From Wenzhouxiangella sediminis (GTDB taxonomy: Bacteria; Pseudomonadota; Gammaproteobacteria; Xanthomonadales; Wenzhouxiangellaceae), in NCBI RefSeq assembly GCF_003410055.1, contig NZ_QUZK01000042.1, positions 62,001-126,000 on the forward strand: DNA of 64,000 nucleotides, given 5' to 3'. This document shows, in pieces, positions 16,153-24,148 of the stretch. The notes beneath the pieces were generated by a model. The model saw only the letters and a program-made list of their open reading frames with translations, was not told the origin of the DNA and searched no databases. A program made the translations under genes and the position numbers. Each line of letters starts with the position of its first letter. Position 1 is the first letter of the stretch.

Positions 16153-17016
16153 ATGCTGAAACCAGAAGTCGAGGTATTCCACCACGCCGACACCGGTACG
16201 TTCAGCTACGTTGTCCACGAGCCTGACGGGCGTGCTGCTGCGATCATCGACCCGGTCTTGGACTACGACCCTGCGGCAGCAAGCACCAACACTGAATCGG
16301 CCGACCAAATCGCTGCCTTCGTGAGCGCACGGAAGCTCGACGTGCTTTGGATCCTCGAAACACACGCCCATGCGGACCACGTCACCGCGGCTCCCTATCT
16401 CCAAAAGCGCCTGGGCGGATTGATCGGAATCAGTTCTGGCATCGCCAAGGTACAAGCCAAGTTCCGAGACGAACTGAACCTTGGCGCCGCATTGCCCACC
16501 GACGGCTCGCAATTTGACCGGCTGTTTGACGCCGGCGAGACATTCGACATCGGCACTATGAAGACTCGCGTTATCCCCACGCCCGGACACACCCCTGATA
16601 GCGTGAGCTACCTTGTCGGCGACGCAGTTTTTGTCGGTGATTCGCTGTTCATGCCTGATGCCGGCACCGCCCGCTGTGACTTTCCCGGCGGCGATGCCCG
16701 CCTGCTGTGGCAATCCACGCGCCGGCTGTTCGAGCTGCCCGACGTAACGCGGATGTTTGTATGTCATGACTATGGGCCGGGCGGCCGCGAGGTGCGCTTT
16801 GAAACCACGGTAGGCGAGCAGAAGAATTTCAATATCCATGTCGGCGGTGGCCGTAGCGAGGACGAATTCGTGGCGATGCGTACCAAACGAGATGCGGGGC
16901 TCGGCATGCCAAGGCTGATCCTGCCGGCGATCCAGATCAATATCCGTGCAGGCCATCCACCTGATCCGGAAGACAACGGGGTGTCGTACCTGAAAATTCC
17001 ACTGAACCGGTTATGA
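16153..17016 (+). CDS. Metallo-beta-lactamase-fold persulfide dioxygenase-like enzyme
   Basis: Predicted 287-aa ETHE1/Blh-type enzyme that oxidises glutathione persulfide to sulfite and glutathione in the cytoplasm. The metal-binding motif THAHADH is clear, followed by PTPGHTPDSVSYLVGD, FVGDSLF and VCHDYGPGG, which supply the remaining His and Asp ligands. No rhodanese domain is fused. The ATG at 16153 has GGAG six bases upstream. The gene diverges from arsR and shares its operator; in other bacteria BigR, an ArsR-family repressor, controls the homologous blh gene. This pairing suggests induction by sulfide or persulfide stress, or by metals that generate sulfur species. The MBL family is broad, so a different hydrolase activity is possible but less likely. 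Confidence 0.87.
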   Translation: MLKPEVEVFHHADTGTFSYVVHEPDGRAAAIIDPVLDYDPAAASTNTESADQIAAFVSARKLDVLWILETHAHADHVTAAPYLQKRLGGLIGISSGIAKVQAKFRDELNLGAALPTDGSQFDRLFDAGETFDIGTMKTRVIPTPGHTPDSVSYLVGDAVFVGDSLFMPDAGTARCDFPGGDARLLWQSTRRLFELPDVTRMFVCHDYGPGGREVRFETTVGEQKNFNIHVGGGRSEDEFVAMRTKRDAGLGMPRLILPAIQINIRAGHPPDPEDNGVSYLKIPLNRL

Positions 17017-17310
17017 CCAGCTCTAGAATTGACGTACATTCTTTGCCAGCCTCGGAGTAGGCTAGAAGGATCGATGGCTCTTACTCCTTTAGAGTGGTTG
17101 CATAAGGAAACCGGGGATCCACGGCGCACTTGCAACGACTGTTGAAGCAGAAATCGCGATTCGACTGACTATCAACTCCGCCAGGGCGTACTGGATCGAC
17201 CCCAAGCCGGTTCAGGTGTCGCAAAACTCAGAAGATCTGTCCGCACGGCTGATTGTGCCGGCCACGGGCAGTCGGGAAAAATACACTCGAAGGCTTCGGG
17301 GCCGAATTCA
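17017..17310. other. Gap before dsbD: no confident gene
   Basis: There is no ORF with family features. A 23-codon frame starts at 17073 (MALTPLEWLHKETG, then a stop) and could be a gene remnant. Upstream of it is an inverted repeat AGCCT-N6-AGGCT at 17048-17063 after a TTGACG at 17029-17034; the spacing does not make a normal promoter. The rest appears non-coding. Confidence 0.4.
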
Positions 17311-19608
17311 ATGACGTTACGACTCACGCGCATTATCGCGCTAGCCGCCTGCCTGTGGCCCGCTGTTGTCCTGTCCCAGATCAACCCCGGAGATTTATTG
17401 CCGCTCGAGGAGGCCTTTGTTCTCGAAGCGAGCGCCGAGGGCCGCGATCTGGTGCTGCACTGGGAGATCGCCGACGGCTATTATCTCTACCGCCACGCTT
17501 TCTCGGTTGATTCGGCCGACGAAAGCATGATCTTGGGCCAGCCCGTAATTCCACCGGGCAAAGAAACGGTCGACGAGTTCTTTGGCCAGACCGAAACCTT
17601 CCGCGAATCGGTGACCGTGCGAGTGCCGTTGGAGACGATTCCCGATAGCGGTTGGGTTATCTCGCGCGTTGACTTCCAGGGCTGCGCCGACCTGGGCGTG
17701 TGTTACCCACCTCATCGCAAGACGGTTCGAGTGAAGGTGGCTGCCACCGATGTCGAACGCGAAGGGCGGCCTAACGGCGAGAACATACTGGGCGTGAGCG
17801 CACCCGAGGGCAACGCCCTGAGCGAGCTGCTGGGACACCAGCGCGAAGAAGCCCTTCCGGCCGTGGAAGCTTTCCAGGTCGAGGCGATTGCCGGCGGCCC
17901 CTCGTCCATCTTGGTGCGCGCGACTGCGCGTTCGGGCTATTATCTCTATCGCGAATCATTCGATTTTCGGATCGAAACGGACGATATGCTCGTCGCCGGA
18001 TTCGACTTGCCCCCCGGAGAGGAAAAGACCGACGAGTACTTCGGCCGGACCCGCGTGTTCTTCGGCGAGGTCGAGTTCCCGTTGAGCCTGCAGCGTCACG
18101 ATGACGGTCGTCCTCAAGAGATCACCCTGGTCGCGGAGTTTCAGGGCTGCCTCGAAGATGGCATCTGCTATCCACCGATGGAGCGCAACTTGGTCGTGAG
18201 CCTGCCGGCCGTGCCCGGCGGAACCGCGACGGCGTCAATGGAAGCAGCGGGCTCACGCGTCGAACCAGAACGGTCACACCCGGACATGGCCAAGACCGTT
18301 CCACCGGCTGGCAAGCCGGATGGGCTCGCTCGATTTATCGAGCAACAACCCTTGCCGCTGGCTATGGGCCTGTTCGTGTTGCTGGGGATCGGGCTGGCTT
18401 TTACGCCATGCGTGTTTCCCATGATTCCGATTCTTTCGGGCATCATTGCCGGCGAGGGCGGCGAGATCACGCGTGGCCGTGCATTCGGTCTCTCGTTCAT
18501 TTTCGTTCTCGCCATGTCGCTGACCTATACAGCTGTGGGTGTGATCGCGGCGCTGGCCGGTTACAACCTGCAGGCGGTTTTCCAGAATCCCTGGGTGATC
18601 GGCTCCTTCGCCGCAATTTTCGTTGTGCTGGCTATGGCCATGTTTGGCTTCTACAATCTGCAGATGCCCACCTCGTGGCAGTCGCGCCTGAGCCAGATTA
18701 GTAGTCGCCAGTCCGGCGGCAACTTCATCGGTGCGGGCATCATGGGCTTCCTGTCGGCGCTGATCGTAGGTCCCTGCGTAACCGCCCCACTGATCGGAAT
18801 CCTGATTTTTATATCTCAGACTGGAGACGCCGCGCTGGGCGGCGGCGTGCTGTTTGCACTGAGCATTGGCATGGGCTTACCGTTGCTGGCTATCGGCGTA
18901 GGTCTGGGCCATTGGCTGCCACGTGCTGGGGGCTGGATGGATGCAGTCAAATCGGTTTTCGGTGTTGGACTGCTCGCGCTGGCGATCTGGATGCTTCAGC
19001 GCGTAGTGCCGGGCGCAGTGATTATGTTGCTTTGGGGCGCGCTTAGCATCGGCAGCGGGGTCTACCTGGGCGCGCTTACGCAATTGGATCCCGATCTGGG
19101 CGGCTGGCGTAAAATCCGGCAGGCTCTGGGCGTGATGCTGCTGATTATGGGCACCGCACAGTTCGTTGGCGCGCTTTCGGGCGGAAGGGACTGGATACGC
19201 CCGCTCGATCACCTCATCGATGCCGGTGGCCCTGGCGGCACGGCAGCGATAGAAGCTCCAGTATTTCACAAGGTCGACACGCTTAGCCAGCTTCGCGCGG
19301 CGATCGCGGAATCCGATCGTCCTGTCTTCCTGGACTTCTACGCCGACTGGTGCGTGGATTGTGTGCGGATGGAGCAGCGCACCTTTTCCGACCCGGCTGT
19401 TGCCGACCGCATGGCCGATTTCACGCTGCTCAAAGCCGATATCACTGACTACAATGACGAGCATCAGGCCATGCTCCGGCACTTCGAGCTGATTGGACCG
19501 CCTGCTTATCTGTTCTTCATCGGTGGCGAGGAGCTGCCCCAGTACCGGATGTTCGGATTTCTGGGGCCGGAAGAATTCCTGACCCTGCTCGACGAGGTCA
19601 AAGGTTGA
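17311..19608 (+). CDS. dsbD: Thiol:disulfide interchange protein DsbD with two alpha domains
   Basis: Inner-membrane reductant carrier of 765 aa that moves electrons from cytoplasmic thioredoxin to periplasmic thiol proteins. After a signal peptide there are two tandem DsbD-alpha immunoglobulin-like domains, with paired cysteines in GCADLGVCYPP (Cys125/131) and GCLEDGICYPP (Cys280/286). The central eight-helix part has Cys367 (FTPCVFPMIP) and Cys489 (VGPCVTAPL). The C-terminal thioredoxin domain has CVDC at 681-684. E. coli DsbD has only one alpha domain and about 565 residues, so the first was probably duplicated. Its place beside the dioxygenase and metal genes suggests supply of reducing power to thiols damaged by metals or reactive sulfur. 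Start is the ATG at 17311; its ribosome site is weak. Confidence 0.92.
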   Translation: MTLRLTRIIALAACLWPAVVLSQINPGDLLPLEEAFVLEASAEGRDLVLHWEIADGYYLYRHAFSVDSADESMILGQPVIPPGKETVDEFFGQTETFRESVTVRVPLETIPDSGWVISRVDFQGCADLGVCYPPHRKTVRVKVAATDVEREGRPNGENILGVSAPEGNALSELLGHQREEALPAVEAFQVEAIAGGPSSILVRATARSGYYLYRESFDFRIETDDMLVAGFDLPPGEEKTDEYFGRTRVFFGEVEFPLSLQRHDDGRPQEITLVAEFQGCLEDGICYPPMERNLVVSLPAVPGGTATASMEAAGSRVEPERSHPDMAKTVPPAGKPDGLARFIEQQPLPLAMGLFVLLGIGLAFTPCVFPMIPILSGIIAGEGGEITRGRAFGLSFIFVLAMSLTYTAVGVIAALAGYNLQAVFQNPWVIGSFAAIFVVLAMAMFGFYNLQMPTSWQSRLSQISSRQSGGNFIGAGIMGFLSALIVGPCVTAPLIGILIFISQTGDAALGGGVLFALSIGMGLPLLAIGVGLGHWLPRAGGWMDAVKSVFGVGLLALAIWMLQRVVPGAVIMLLWGALSIGSGVYLGALTQLDPDLGGWRKIRQALGVMLLIMGTAQFVGALSGGRDWIRPLDHLIDAGGPGGTAAIEAPVFHKVDTLSQLRAAIAESDRPVFLDFYADWCVDCVRMEQRTFSDPAVADRMADFTLLKADITDYNDEHQAMLRHFELIGPPAYLFFIGGEELPQYRMFGFLGPEEFLTLLDEVKG

Positions 19609-19832
19609 GGGGGCGGCGGCTTTCGGCCGACGAGGTTTCTCCGAAGCAGACTCGAGCTGCATCCCAATGTCGCCTGCCAATCGGTCTAGGGCGCGCCGTT
19701 TGGTTTGTTCGTAAGGCATTTGGACACTGAACGTATGGTTCACAGCACCTTACTGACCCGCGGATGTGGGGCAACGATGTCTCTCAGGCGTTACTCTGGC
19801 TCGTCTCTCAGCCTCCAGGCAGGACTTATGAA

Positions 19833-20618
19833 ATGGACTTACCTTCCCCAATAACCCTGGGCTTCCTTGGAAGCTTGGCAGCGGGCTCGCTGACCGCGAT
19901 CGGCGCCTTGCCCGTGCTCTTCATGCACATCCCCTCACGAGCCACGCGCGATCTTGCACTTGGCTTCGCGGCGGGCGTGATGCTTGCAGCCTCGTTTTTC
20001 TCGTTGATCATTCCGGCACTCGATGTCGCTGAAAATTGGTTTGAGGGTGGTCCCGCCCCAGCGGCCATTGTCTGCCTTGCGATATTGCTCGGGATGGGTG
20101 CGATCGCCTTGATCAATGAGAAGCTCCCACACGAGCATTTCGACACTGGCCGCGAAGGACCGGATGTGGCTTCTTTGCGGCGTATCTGGTTATTCATTAT
20201 CGCGATTGCAATCCACAACTTTCCCGAAGGACTTGCCGTAGGCGTTGGGTTCGGAGCTGACGGCCTTTCTGGCGGTCTGCCGCTGGCGATCGGTATCGGA
20301 CTGCAGAACGCTCCGGAAGGTCTAGCAGTTGCGGTCTCGCTAGGAGGCGTGGGCTACTCGAAAATACGAGCTTGCTACGTCTCGGCGCTAACCGGGCTCG
20401 TGGAGCCAATTGGCGGGCTTCTCGGCGCGAGTGTCATCACTCTTTCTCAGTCGCTGCTTCCTTGGGGCCTGGCTTTCGCCGCCGGCGCCATGCTTTACGT
20501 CATCAGCCACGAAATCATCCCAGAAACCCACCGATCCGGCCATCAAAACAGGGCAACTCTCGGCCTCGCCATCGGGCTCGTGACCATGATGTTCCTCGAT
20601 GTCTGGTTGGGCGGCTGA
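19833..20618 (+). CDS. ZIP-family metal transporter (ZupT-like)
   Basis: Inner-membrane divalent metal permease, 261 aa from the ATG at 19833 (an AGGCAGGA ribosome-site-like sequence lies upstream; the frame also opens earlier at 19764). Eight hydrophobic helices are expected. Helix 4 has IAIHNFPEGLAVGVGFG and helix 5 GIGLQNAPEGLAVAVSLGG; the first is the canonical HNxPEG metal site, while the usual helix-5 His is Asn here. HEHFDTG in the loop may bind metal. ZIP proteins normally import Zn, Fe or Mn into the cytosol, so it could balance the exporters on this island. It lies 225 bp after dsbD on the same strand. Its last 76 bp are antisense to the end of the next gene. Confidence 0.88.
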   Translation: MDLPSPITLGFLGSLAAGSLTAIGALPVLFMHIPSRATRDLALGFAAGVMLAASFFSLIIPALDVAENWFEGGPAPAAIVCLAILLGMGAIALINEKLPHEHFDTGREGPDVASLRRIWLFIIAIAIHNFPEGLAVGVGFGADGLSGGLPLAIGIGLQNAPEGLAVAVSLGGVGYSKIRACYVSALTGLVEPIGGLLGASVITLSQSLLPWGLAFAAGAMLYVISHEIIPETHRSGHQNRATLGLAIGLVTMMFLDVWLGG

Positions 20619-21838
20619 TTGAGTTGCCCTGGTGAATCCGCTTGAGCGTTCGAGCCGAGCCTTCTTCGGGTCGAGCCTTTCCCGCCGCCCTCCTGGCCGC
20701 CGAATCCGGCAGGTTCGGGAGGCGGCGCCAGCGCAGGTTGATTGGACTCGAAAATGATCCGTGGCGTGAAATTGACATCGAGATCGGCCCAGAGCTCGTC
20801 CAGTGGCCGCTCCTTCGGCGCGCGCGGCAGCGCCATCCGAAACTGGTCCGGCTGCTCGAGCCAGAGGTCGACGAGCACTTGGCCGCAGTAGTAGAGTGCA
20901 GTGGCCGCCCGGTGCGGGTTATTGCTGCGATTGGCCAGTGTGATGCAGTCAAGCATGCAGGCTGACAAGTCAGCATAGGGCTTGCGGCCCTCATTGGGCT
21001 TGCGCCTGCCGATAAAGGCAAATACCCGGTCCCACAGGCCCTGAGAATCCGGGGCCCTGGCGATGCTGACCACAGCGGCAGCCAAGGCGGCCGGGTGCGC
21101 CAGCTCGACCGGCGGGTGCGGTTTGATGAGCCATTCCAGCGCGTCATTCAGGGCCTCATCGGCCAGTGGCGAGCCTTCCAGGCTCGAGGCTCGCTTGGCC
21201 AGGATCAGCACCTTCCTGAGATCGGGCTCATGAATGACCTGGGGCTTGTCCAGCACGACCCAGCGGTCGCGCGTGATCTCCGGCGGCCGAAATCCGGTCA
21301 TCGAGTGGCGTGCGCCTTTCAGGCGGCGTACGGCGGCAATCATCTCCGCTGCATCCGGGGTCGGCGGGAGCTGGAGAGAGTGGTGGTCCGGGTCTTCGTG
21401 GTGCACCCACGCTTTCGCCATGGCCAGTGTCGCCTGGAACAGGAACAGCTGGTAGAACTGGTTACGGGTCAAGCGCCGGTCGTTCTGGTGGCGCTCGATC
21501 AGCTCGCGCAGGAATCCCGGTGCGTCCGAGCCGCGCTCGTCACGGAAGACCTCATTGCGAGCCAGGCGTCGCCAGAGGTCGAGTGTCTCGGGGTAGAGCG
21601 CCAGGCTGATGAGGGCCGCCCCCAGCACGCCGGAGGAGAACCACTTGGGATGAATGTTGAACTCGTCGAGCTGGCGGATCTCGGGCCCGTAGATCCGGAG
21701 TGCCCATTCGCAGTCGACGTACTGCTCGCCTCGCAGGACGTGTCGCGGCAGGCCGCGGACCGCGAAGTCGAGCATGCGCTTGAAGTTGCCGGCCCTGAAC
21801 GCCTTGGAGTGGAAATGGTGCTTGCGATGATCAGTCAT
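20543..21838 (-). CDS. Unknown 431-aa protein in integrase operon
   Basis: Not recognised. The ATG at 21838 follows an excellent GGGAGGA ribosome site, giving MTDHRKHHFHSKAFRAGNFK; the frame extends further upstream only as an overlap with the preceding gene. The protein looks globular and mainly helical (ALISLALYPETLDLWRRLA, NQFYQLFLFQATLAMAKAWV) with no signal peptide, membrane helix or known catalytic motif. The C-terminal 45 residues are Pro/Gly/Gln-rich, and the last 25 are antisense to the ZIP gene, so the original end may have been replaced at an element boundary. It overlaps its upstream neighbour by 8 bp and is the last gene of xis-int-137aa-431aa. It could be mobile-element cargo or a recombination accessory. 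Confidence 0.6.
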   Translation of the reverse strand: MTDHRKHHFHSKAFRAGNFKRMLDFAVRGLPRHVLRGEQYVDCEWALRIYGPEIRQLDEFNIHPKWFSSGVLGAALISLALYPETLDLWRRLARNEVFRDERGSDAPGFLRELIERHQNDRRLTRNQFYQLFLFQATLAMAKAWVHHEDPDHHSLQLPPTPDAAEMIAAVRRLKGARHSMTGFRPPEITRDRWVVLDKPQVIHEPDLRKVLILAKRASSLEGSPLADEALNDALEWLIKPHPPVELAHPAALAAAVVSIARAPDSQGLWDRVFAFIGRRKPNEGRKPYADLSACMLDCITLANRSNNPHRAATALYYCGQVLVDLWLEQPDQFRMALPRAPKERPLDELWADLDVNFTPRIIFESNQPALAPPPEPAGFGGQEGGGKGSTRRRLGSNAQADSPGQLNQPPNQTSRNIMVTSPMARPRVALF

Positions 21839-22244
21839 GGCGGATCCTCCCGGCAATGTCGATGACGTTGTTGGAATGGCTCTGGGGAGCCGGGCGTTGG
21901 GCATGGATGTCGGCGCGCTGGGCCTGCCCACTTTCTAGCGGCCCGAACAGGCGAGTGGCAACGGGACCGGGAACCGGCTGCATCTCGACCATGCCGCCGA
22001 CCAGGCCGGCGTCGAACATCTGCACGAACAGATCACCTTCGATCAGGTTGACCAGGTCCTCGGGGCCCGTGATGCGGTAGCGCTCAATCGCCTCGCGTGC
22101 CCAGGCGACCAGCGCCTCGTGGTTGTCCCGGGTGTCGGGCTGGCCCAGGGCCAGGCACATGGCCTGTCCGGGCCGAATCTGGTAGCGGTGCCAGAGGTAA
22201 TCCGCAAGGGCCTGCGGGCGGAGACGGGGAATGGACTCGTTCAT
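21831..22244 (-). CDS. Unknown 137-aa protein in integrase operon
   Basis: Not recognised. Begins MNESIPRLRPQALADYLWHR and has no signal peptide or membrane segment. The first 80 residues look folded, with helices such as NHEALVAWAREAIERYRI and EDLVNLIEGDLFVQMFDAG, while the last 40 are polar and Gln/Ala/Pro-rich and may be disordered. The ATG shares one base with the integrase stop, and the stop overlaps the next start by 8 bp, so it is co-translated with both. Its position between an integrase and a larger unknown protein suggests a job specific to that nested element. Confidence 0.6.
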   Translation of the reverse strand: MNESIPRLRPQALADYLWHRYQIRPGQAMCLALGQPDTRDNHEALVAWAREAIERYRITGPEDLVNLIEGDLFVQMFDAGLVGGMVEMQPVPGPVATRLFGPLESGQAQRADIHAQRPAPQSHSNNVIDIAGRIRHD

Positions 22245-23494
22245 CAGTCGTCCTCCTTTTTGTTGTTGTCGTTATGGGTGGAAGTGCCGGCCTGGGAGGC
22301 CAGCAGACGCGCCATCGCCGAGCCGTCCTGGCGGGTCAGGTTCGGGACATAGCGCGAATAAGTGGTAAAGAGCATCTGGGTCGTGGTGTGCCCGAGTACG
22401 CGAGCGACCCATTCGGGTGATTCGCCGGCTGCGAGCATCAGCGTCGCGGCCGTGTGGCGGGTCTGGTATGGCCGCCGATAGGTCAGGCCGAGATTGGCAA
22501 GCAGCGGCTTCCAGACCCGGTTGGTGAAGTTGCGATTCTCGATGGGTGCGCCGCGGCGGGTGCAGAAGGCCCACTCGACACCCTTGGGAGCGATCTCTCG
22601 CTGGGCCTCCAGCGCCTCGCGAACGGGCGGGAGCATCGGAATGTCCCGGTTGGAGTCGTAGGTCTTGGAGCCTTCCTGCAGTCGGCCCTGAACCAGGGTC
22701 TCTCGCACCAGGATCAGGTTGTTGGAGAAATCTACGTTGTGCCAGCGCAGGCCGTTGATCTCACCGCTGCGTATGCCGGTGTAGAACCGCACGGCTAGAT
22801 AGTGGCGATAGTCCGGGCGGACCCGTTCCAGAATCCGGTGGACCTCTTCCAGCGAAAACGGGTGGATATCCGGCTTCCTGGAACGCAAAGATTTGATACC
22901 GCGATAGGGCGAGGGGAACTCGTAGCGGTCCGCAGCCTCATCGAGAATCTGGCGCGCGAAGCCCATGACCTTGTTGATCCGGGCGTTGCTCAGCTTCCGG
23001 CCATTCGCGCGGTGACTGCCAGCGATTTTGGCGCGGAAATCCATTAGGTCTGCACGGGTGATCGAGCCCACGCGCCGGTTGCCGAATGCGGGCAGCAGGT
23101 AGCGATTGAGCGTGACGGTGACGGTCTCCCGGTAGCTGGGCCGCCATTCCGGCCCCTTTTCCCGCATCCAGGTCTCCGAGAACTCGCGGAATCGGGGTGT
23201 GCGATCTCTCTCCCGGGCAGGTGCGGTCCAAGCGGGCACTGAGGCGCGATCGGCGGCCCCGCCAGAAGGCCTGACTCCTGAGAACTGCAGGGCGCGAGAG
23301 CTGCCGGGGAAGGTGGCGCCGTAGTCGAAGGTGCCCGCAAGAATTTCGGATTCGATCCGGTCGAGGAGCTTTTGTACCTTGCGCCGGTTGGCGGGCGTGT
23401 TTGCCAACGCCGTTTGCTCCCGGCAGCGCTCGCCCTGGTAGTAGAAATCCAGAAACAGCTTGCCGTTGTCCGAGCGGGCTCGAACCTTACCCAT
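22244..23494 (-). CDS. int: Tyrosine-family phage-type integrase
   Basis: Site-specific recombinase of 416 aa, normal size. The N-terminus (KLFLDFYYQGERCREQTAL) is the arm-site-binding region typical of lambda-like integrases with a DUF3596-type start. The core-binding domain lies near residues 100-200 (FREFSETWMREKG). Catalytic residues are visible in YTGIRSGEINGLRW (box I Arg), RPYQTRHTAATLML (box II Arg-His), VARVLGHTT and FTTYSRYVPN (tyrosine nucleophile). It is preceded by an excisionase-like gene with 8-bp overlap. It is a different type from the two giant recombinases at the island's left end, so it probably belongs to a nested element inserted later. Its own attachment sites were not found. 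Confidence 0.93.
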   Translation of the reverse strand: MGKVRARSDNGKLFLDFYYQGERCREQTALANTPANRRKVQKLLDRIESEILAGTFDYGATFPGSSRALQFSGVRPSGGAADRASVPAWTAPARERDRTPRFREFSETWMREKGPEWRPSYRETVTVTLNRYLLPAFGNRRVGSITRADLMDFRAKIAGSHRANGRKLSNARINKVMGFARQILDEAADRYEFPSPYRGIKSLRSRKPDIHPFSLEEVHRILERVRPDYRHYLAVRFYTGIRSGEINGLRWHNVDFSNNLILVRETLVQGRLQEGSKTYDSNRDIPMLPPVREALEAQREIAPKGVEWAFCTRRGAPIENRNFTNRVWKPLLANLGLTYRRPYQTRHTAATLMLAAGESPEWVARVLGHTTTQMLFTTYSRYVPNLTRQDGSAMARLLASQAGTSTHNDNNKKEDD

Positions 23495-23723
23495 GGCTCA
23501 CGGCCCCGTTCGCCATCGGCACCAGCGGCGCGCTGTCCATCGAGAAGTTGCTCATGTCCTCCTCGATGGCTTCCCAGATGAACAGCAGCTTCCGGCCCCC
23601 GAACGGCCTGATATAGTGAATCCCCTCCAGGAGGACGGAATCCTTGAGGCGGTTTCGGATCGTGCGCGGGTTGTAGTGGATGCGCTCTGCGAGCTGGTCG
23701 GTGGTCAGATAGGTCTTGTCCAT
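23487..23723 (-). CDS. Excisionase-like small DNA-binding protein
   Basis: 78-aa protein beginning MDKTYLTTDQLAERIHYNPR, a winged-helix/MerR-like helix-turn-helix of the kind used by phage excisionases and recombination directionality factors; GIHYIRPFGGRKLLF is the usual wing. The ATG at 23723 has GGAGG in front; an open frame continues upstream to 23819 without a good start. It overlaps the integrase start by 8 bp, as many xis-int pairs do. It would bend DNA at the attachment site and steer the integrase toward excision. A transcriptional role cannot be excluded. Confidence 0.75.
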   Translation of the reverse strand: MDKTYLTTDQLAERIHYNPRTIRNRLKDSVLLEGIHYIRPFGGRKLLFIWEAIEEDMSNFSMDSAPLVPMANGAVSHG

Positions 23724-23752
23724 AATGGCCTCCGTATTCTTTTGGCTCAAAT

Positions 23753-23768
23753 GTTTCATTTTTGAAAC
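23753..23768. promoter_or_regulatory. Palindromic operator between excisionase and HTH regulator
   Basis: Perfect inverted repeat GTTTCA-TTTT-TGAAAC in the 127-bp AT-rich spacer between the divergent excisionase and HTH genes. Its position 30 bp upstream of the excisionase ATG fits a repressor site controlling the excisionase-integrase operon, probably bound by the divergent HTH protein. Confidence 0.5.
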
Positions 23769-23850
23769 GTTCGGGTCAAAATATAACCGATGTTTGCAGG
23801 GTGTCAAGTATTGGTGCAAAATTTTCTTTTTGTGGACGGATGGCCCAAAA

Positions 23851-24081
23851 GTGATACGTTTTAGGCTGAAAGAGCTAATAGCGGAGAAGGAATTTCAGGA
23901 GGGGAGGCGGGTGACCGTGCACGAAATCTCCGAAGCAACCGGAATTGCACGAACCACCTTGTCAAGAATCCTCAATCAGCCAGGATGGAGCACCCGGACC
24001 GAATATCTGGATAGGCTTTGCGCCTATTTCGACTGCCGGATCGAGGAACTGGTGGAATATGTGCCGGATACCAACAAATAG
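23851..24081 (+). CDS. Cro/CI-type HTH regulator
   Basis: 76-aa protein made almost entirely of a helix-turn-helix domain: FRLKELIAEKEFQEGRRVTV, then HEISEATGIARTTLSRIL as the recognition unit and LDRLCAYFDCRIEELVEYVP as the closing helices, the layout of YozG-like XRE repressors. The GTG at 23851 was chosen because it gives the canonical start; the frame upstream encodes a cysteine/aromatic-rich stretch across the AT-rich promoter and is unlikely to be translated. It diverges from the excisionase-integrase operon and probably represses it through the palindrome at 23753. It is followed 67 bp later by the HEPN-like gene on the same strand. Confidence 0.78.
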   Translation: MIRFRLKELIAEKEFQEGRRVTVHEISEATGIARTTLSRILNQPGWSTRTEYLDRLCAYFDCRIEELVEYVPDTNK

Positions 24082-24148
24082 GGCGTCCTTAGCCGGAATC
24101 CTGTTGTTGGCCTGGATTGGGGATTGAGGATTCAAAGCTAGGCGCCAC

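Noticed and set aside
15598-16956. 452-codon regulator with a long N-terminal domain
   Set aside because: The first 320 codons are antisense to the dioxygenase gene; only the last 132 codons are the ArsR protein.
19609-19832. Small regulator antisense between dsbD and the ZIP gene
   Set aside because: A minus-strand frame from 19743 has no family motif and continues as antisense of dsbD.
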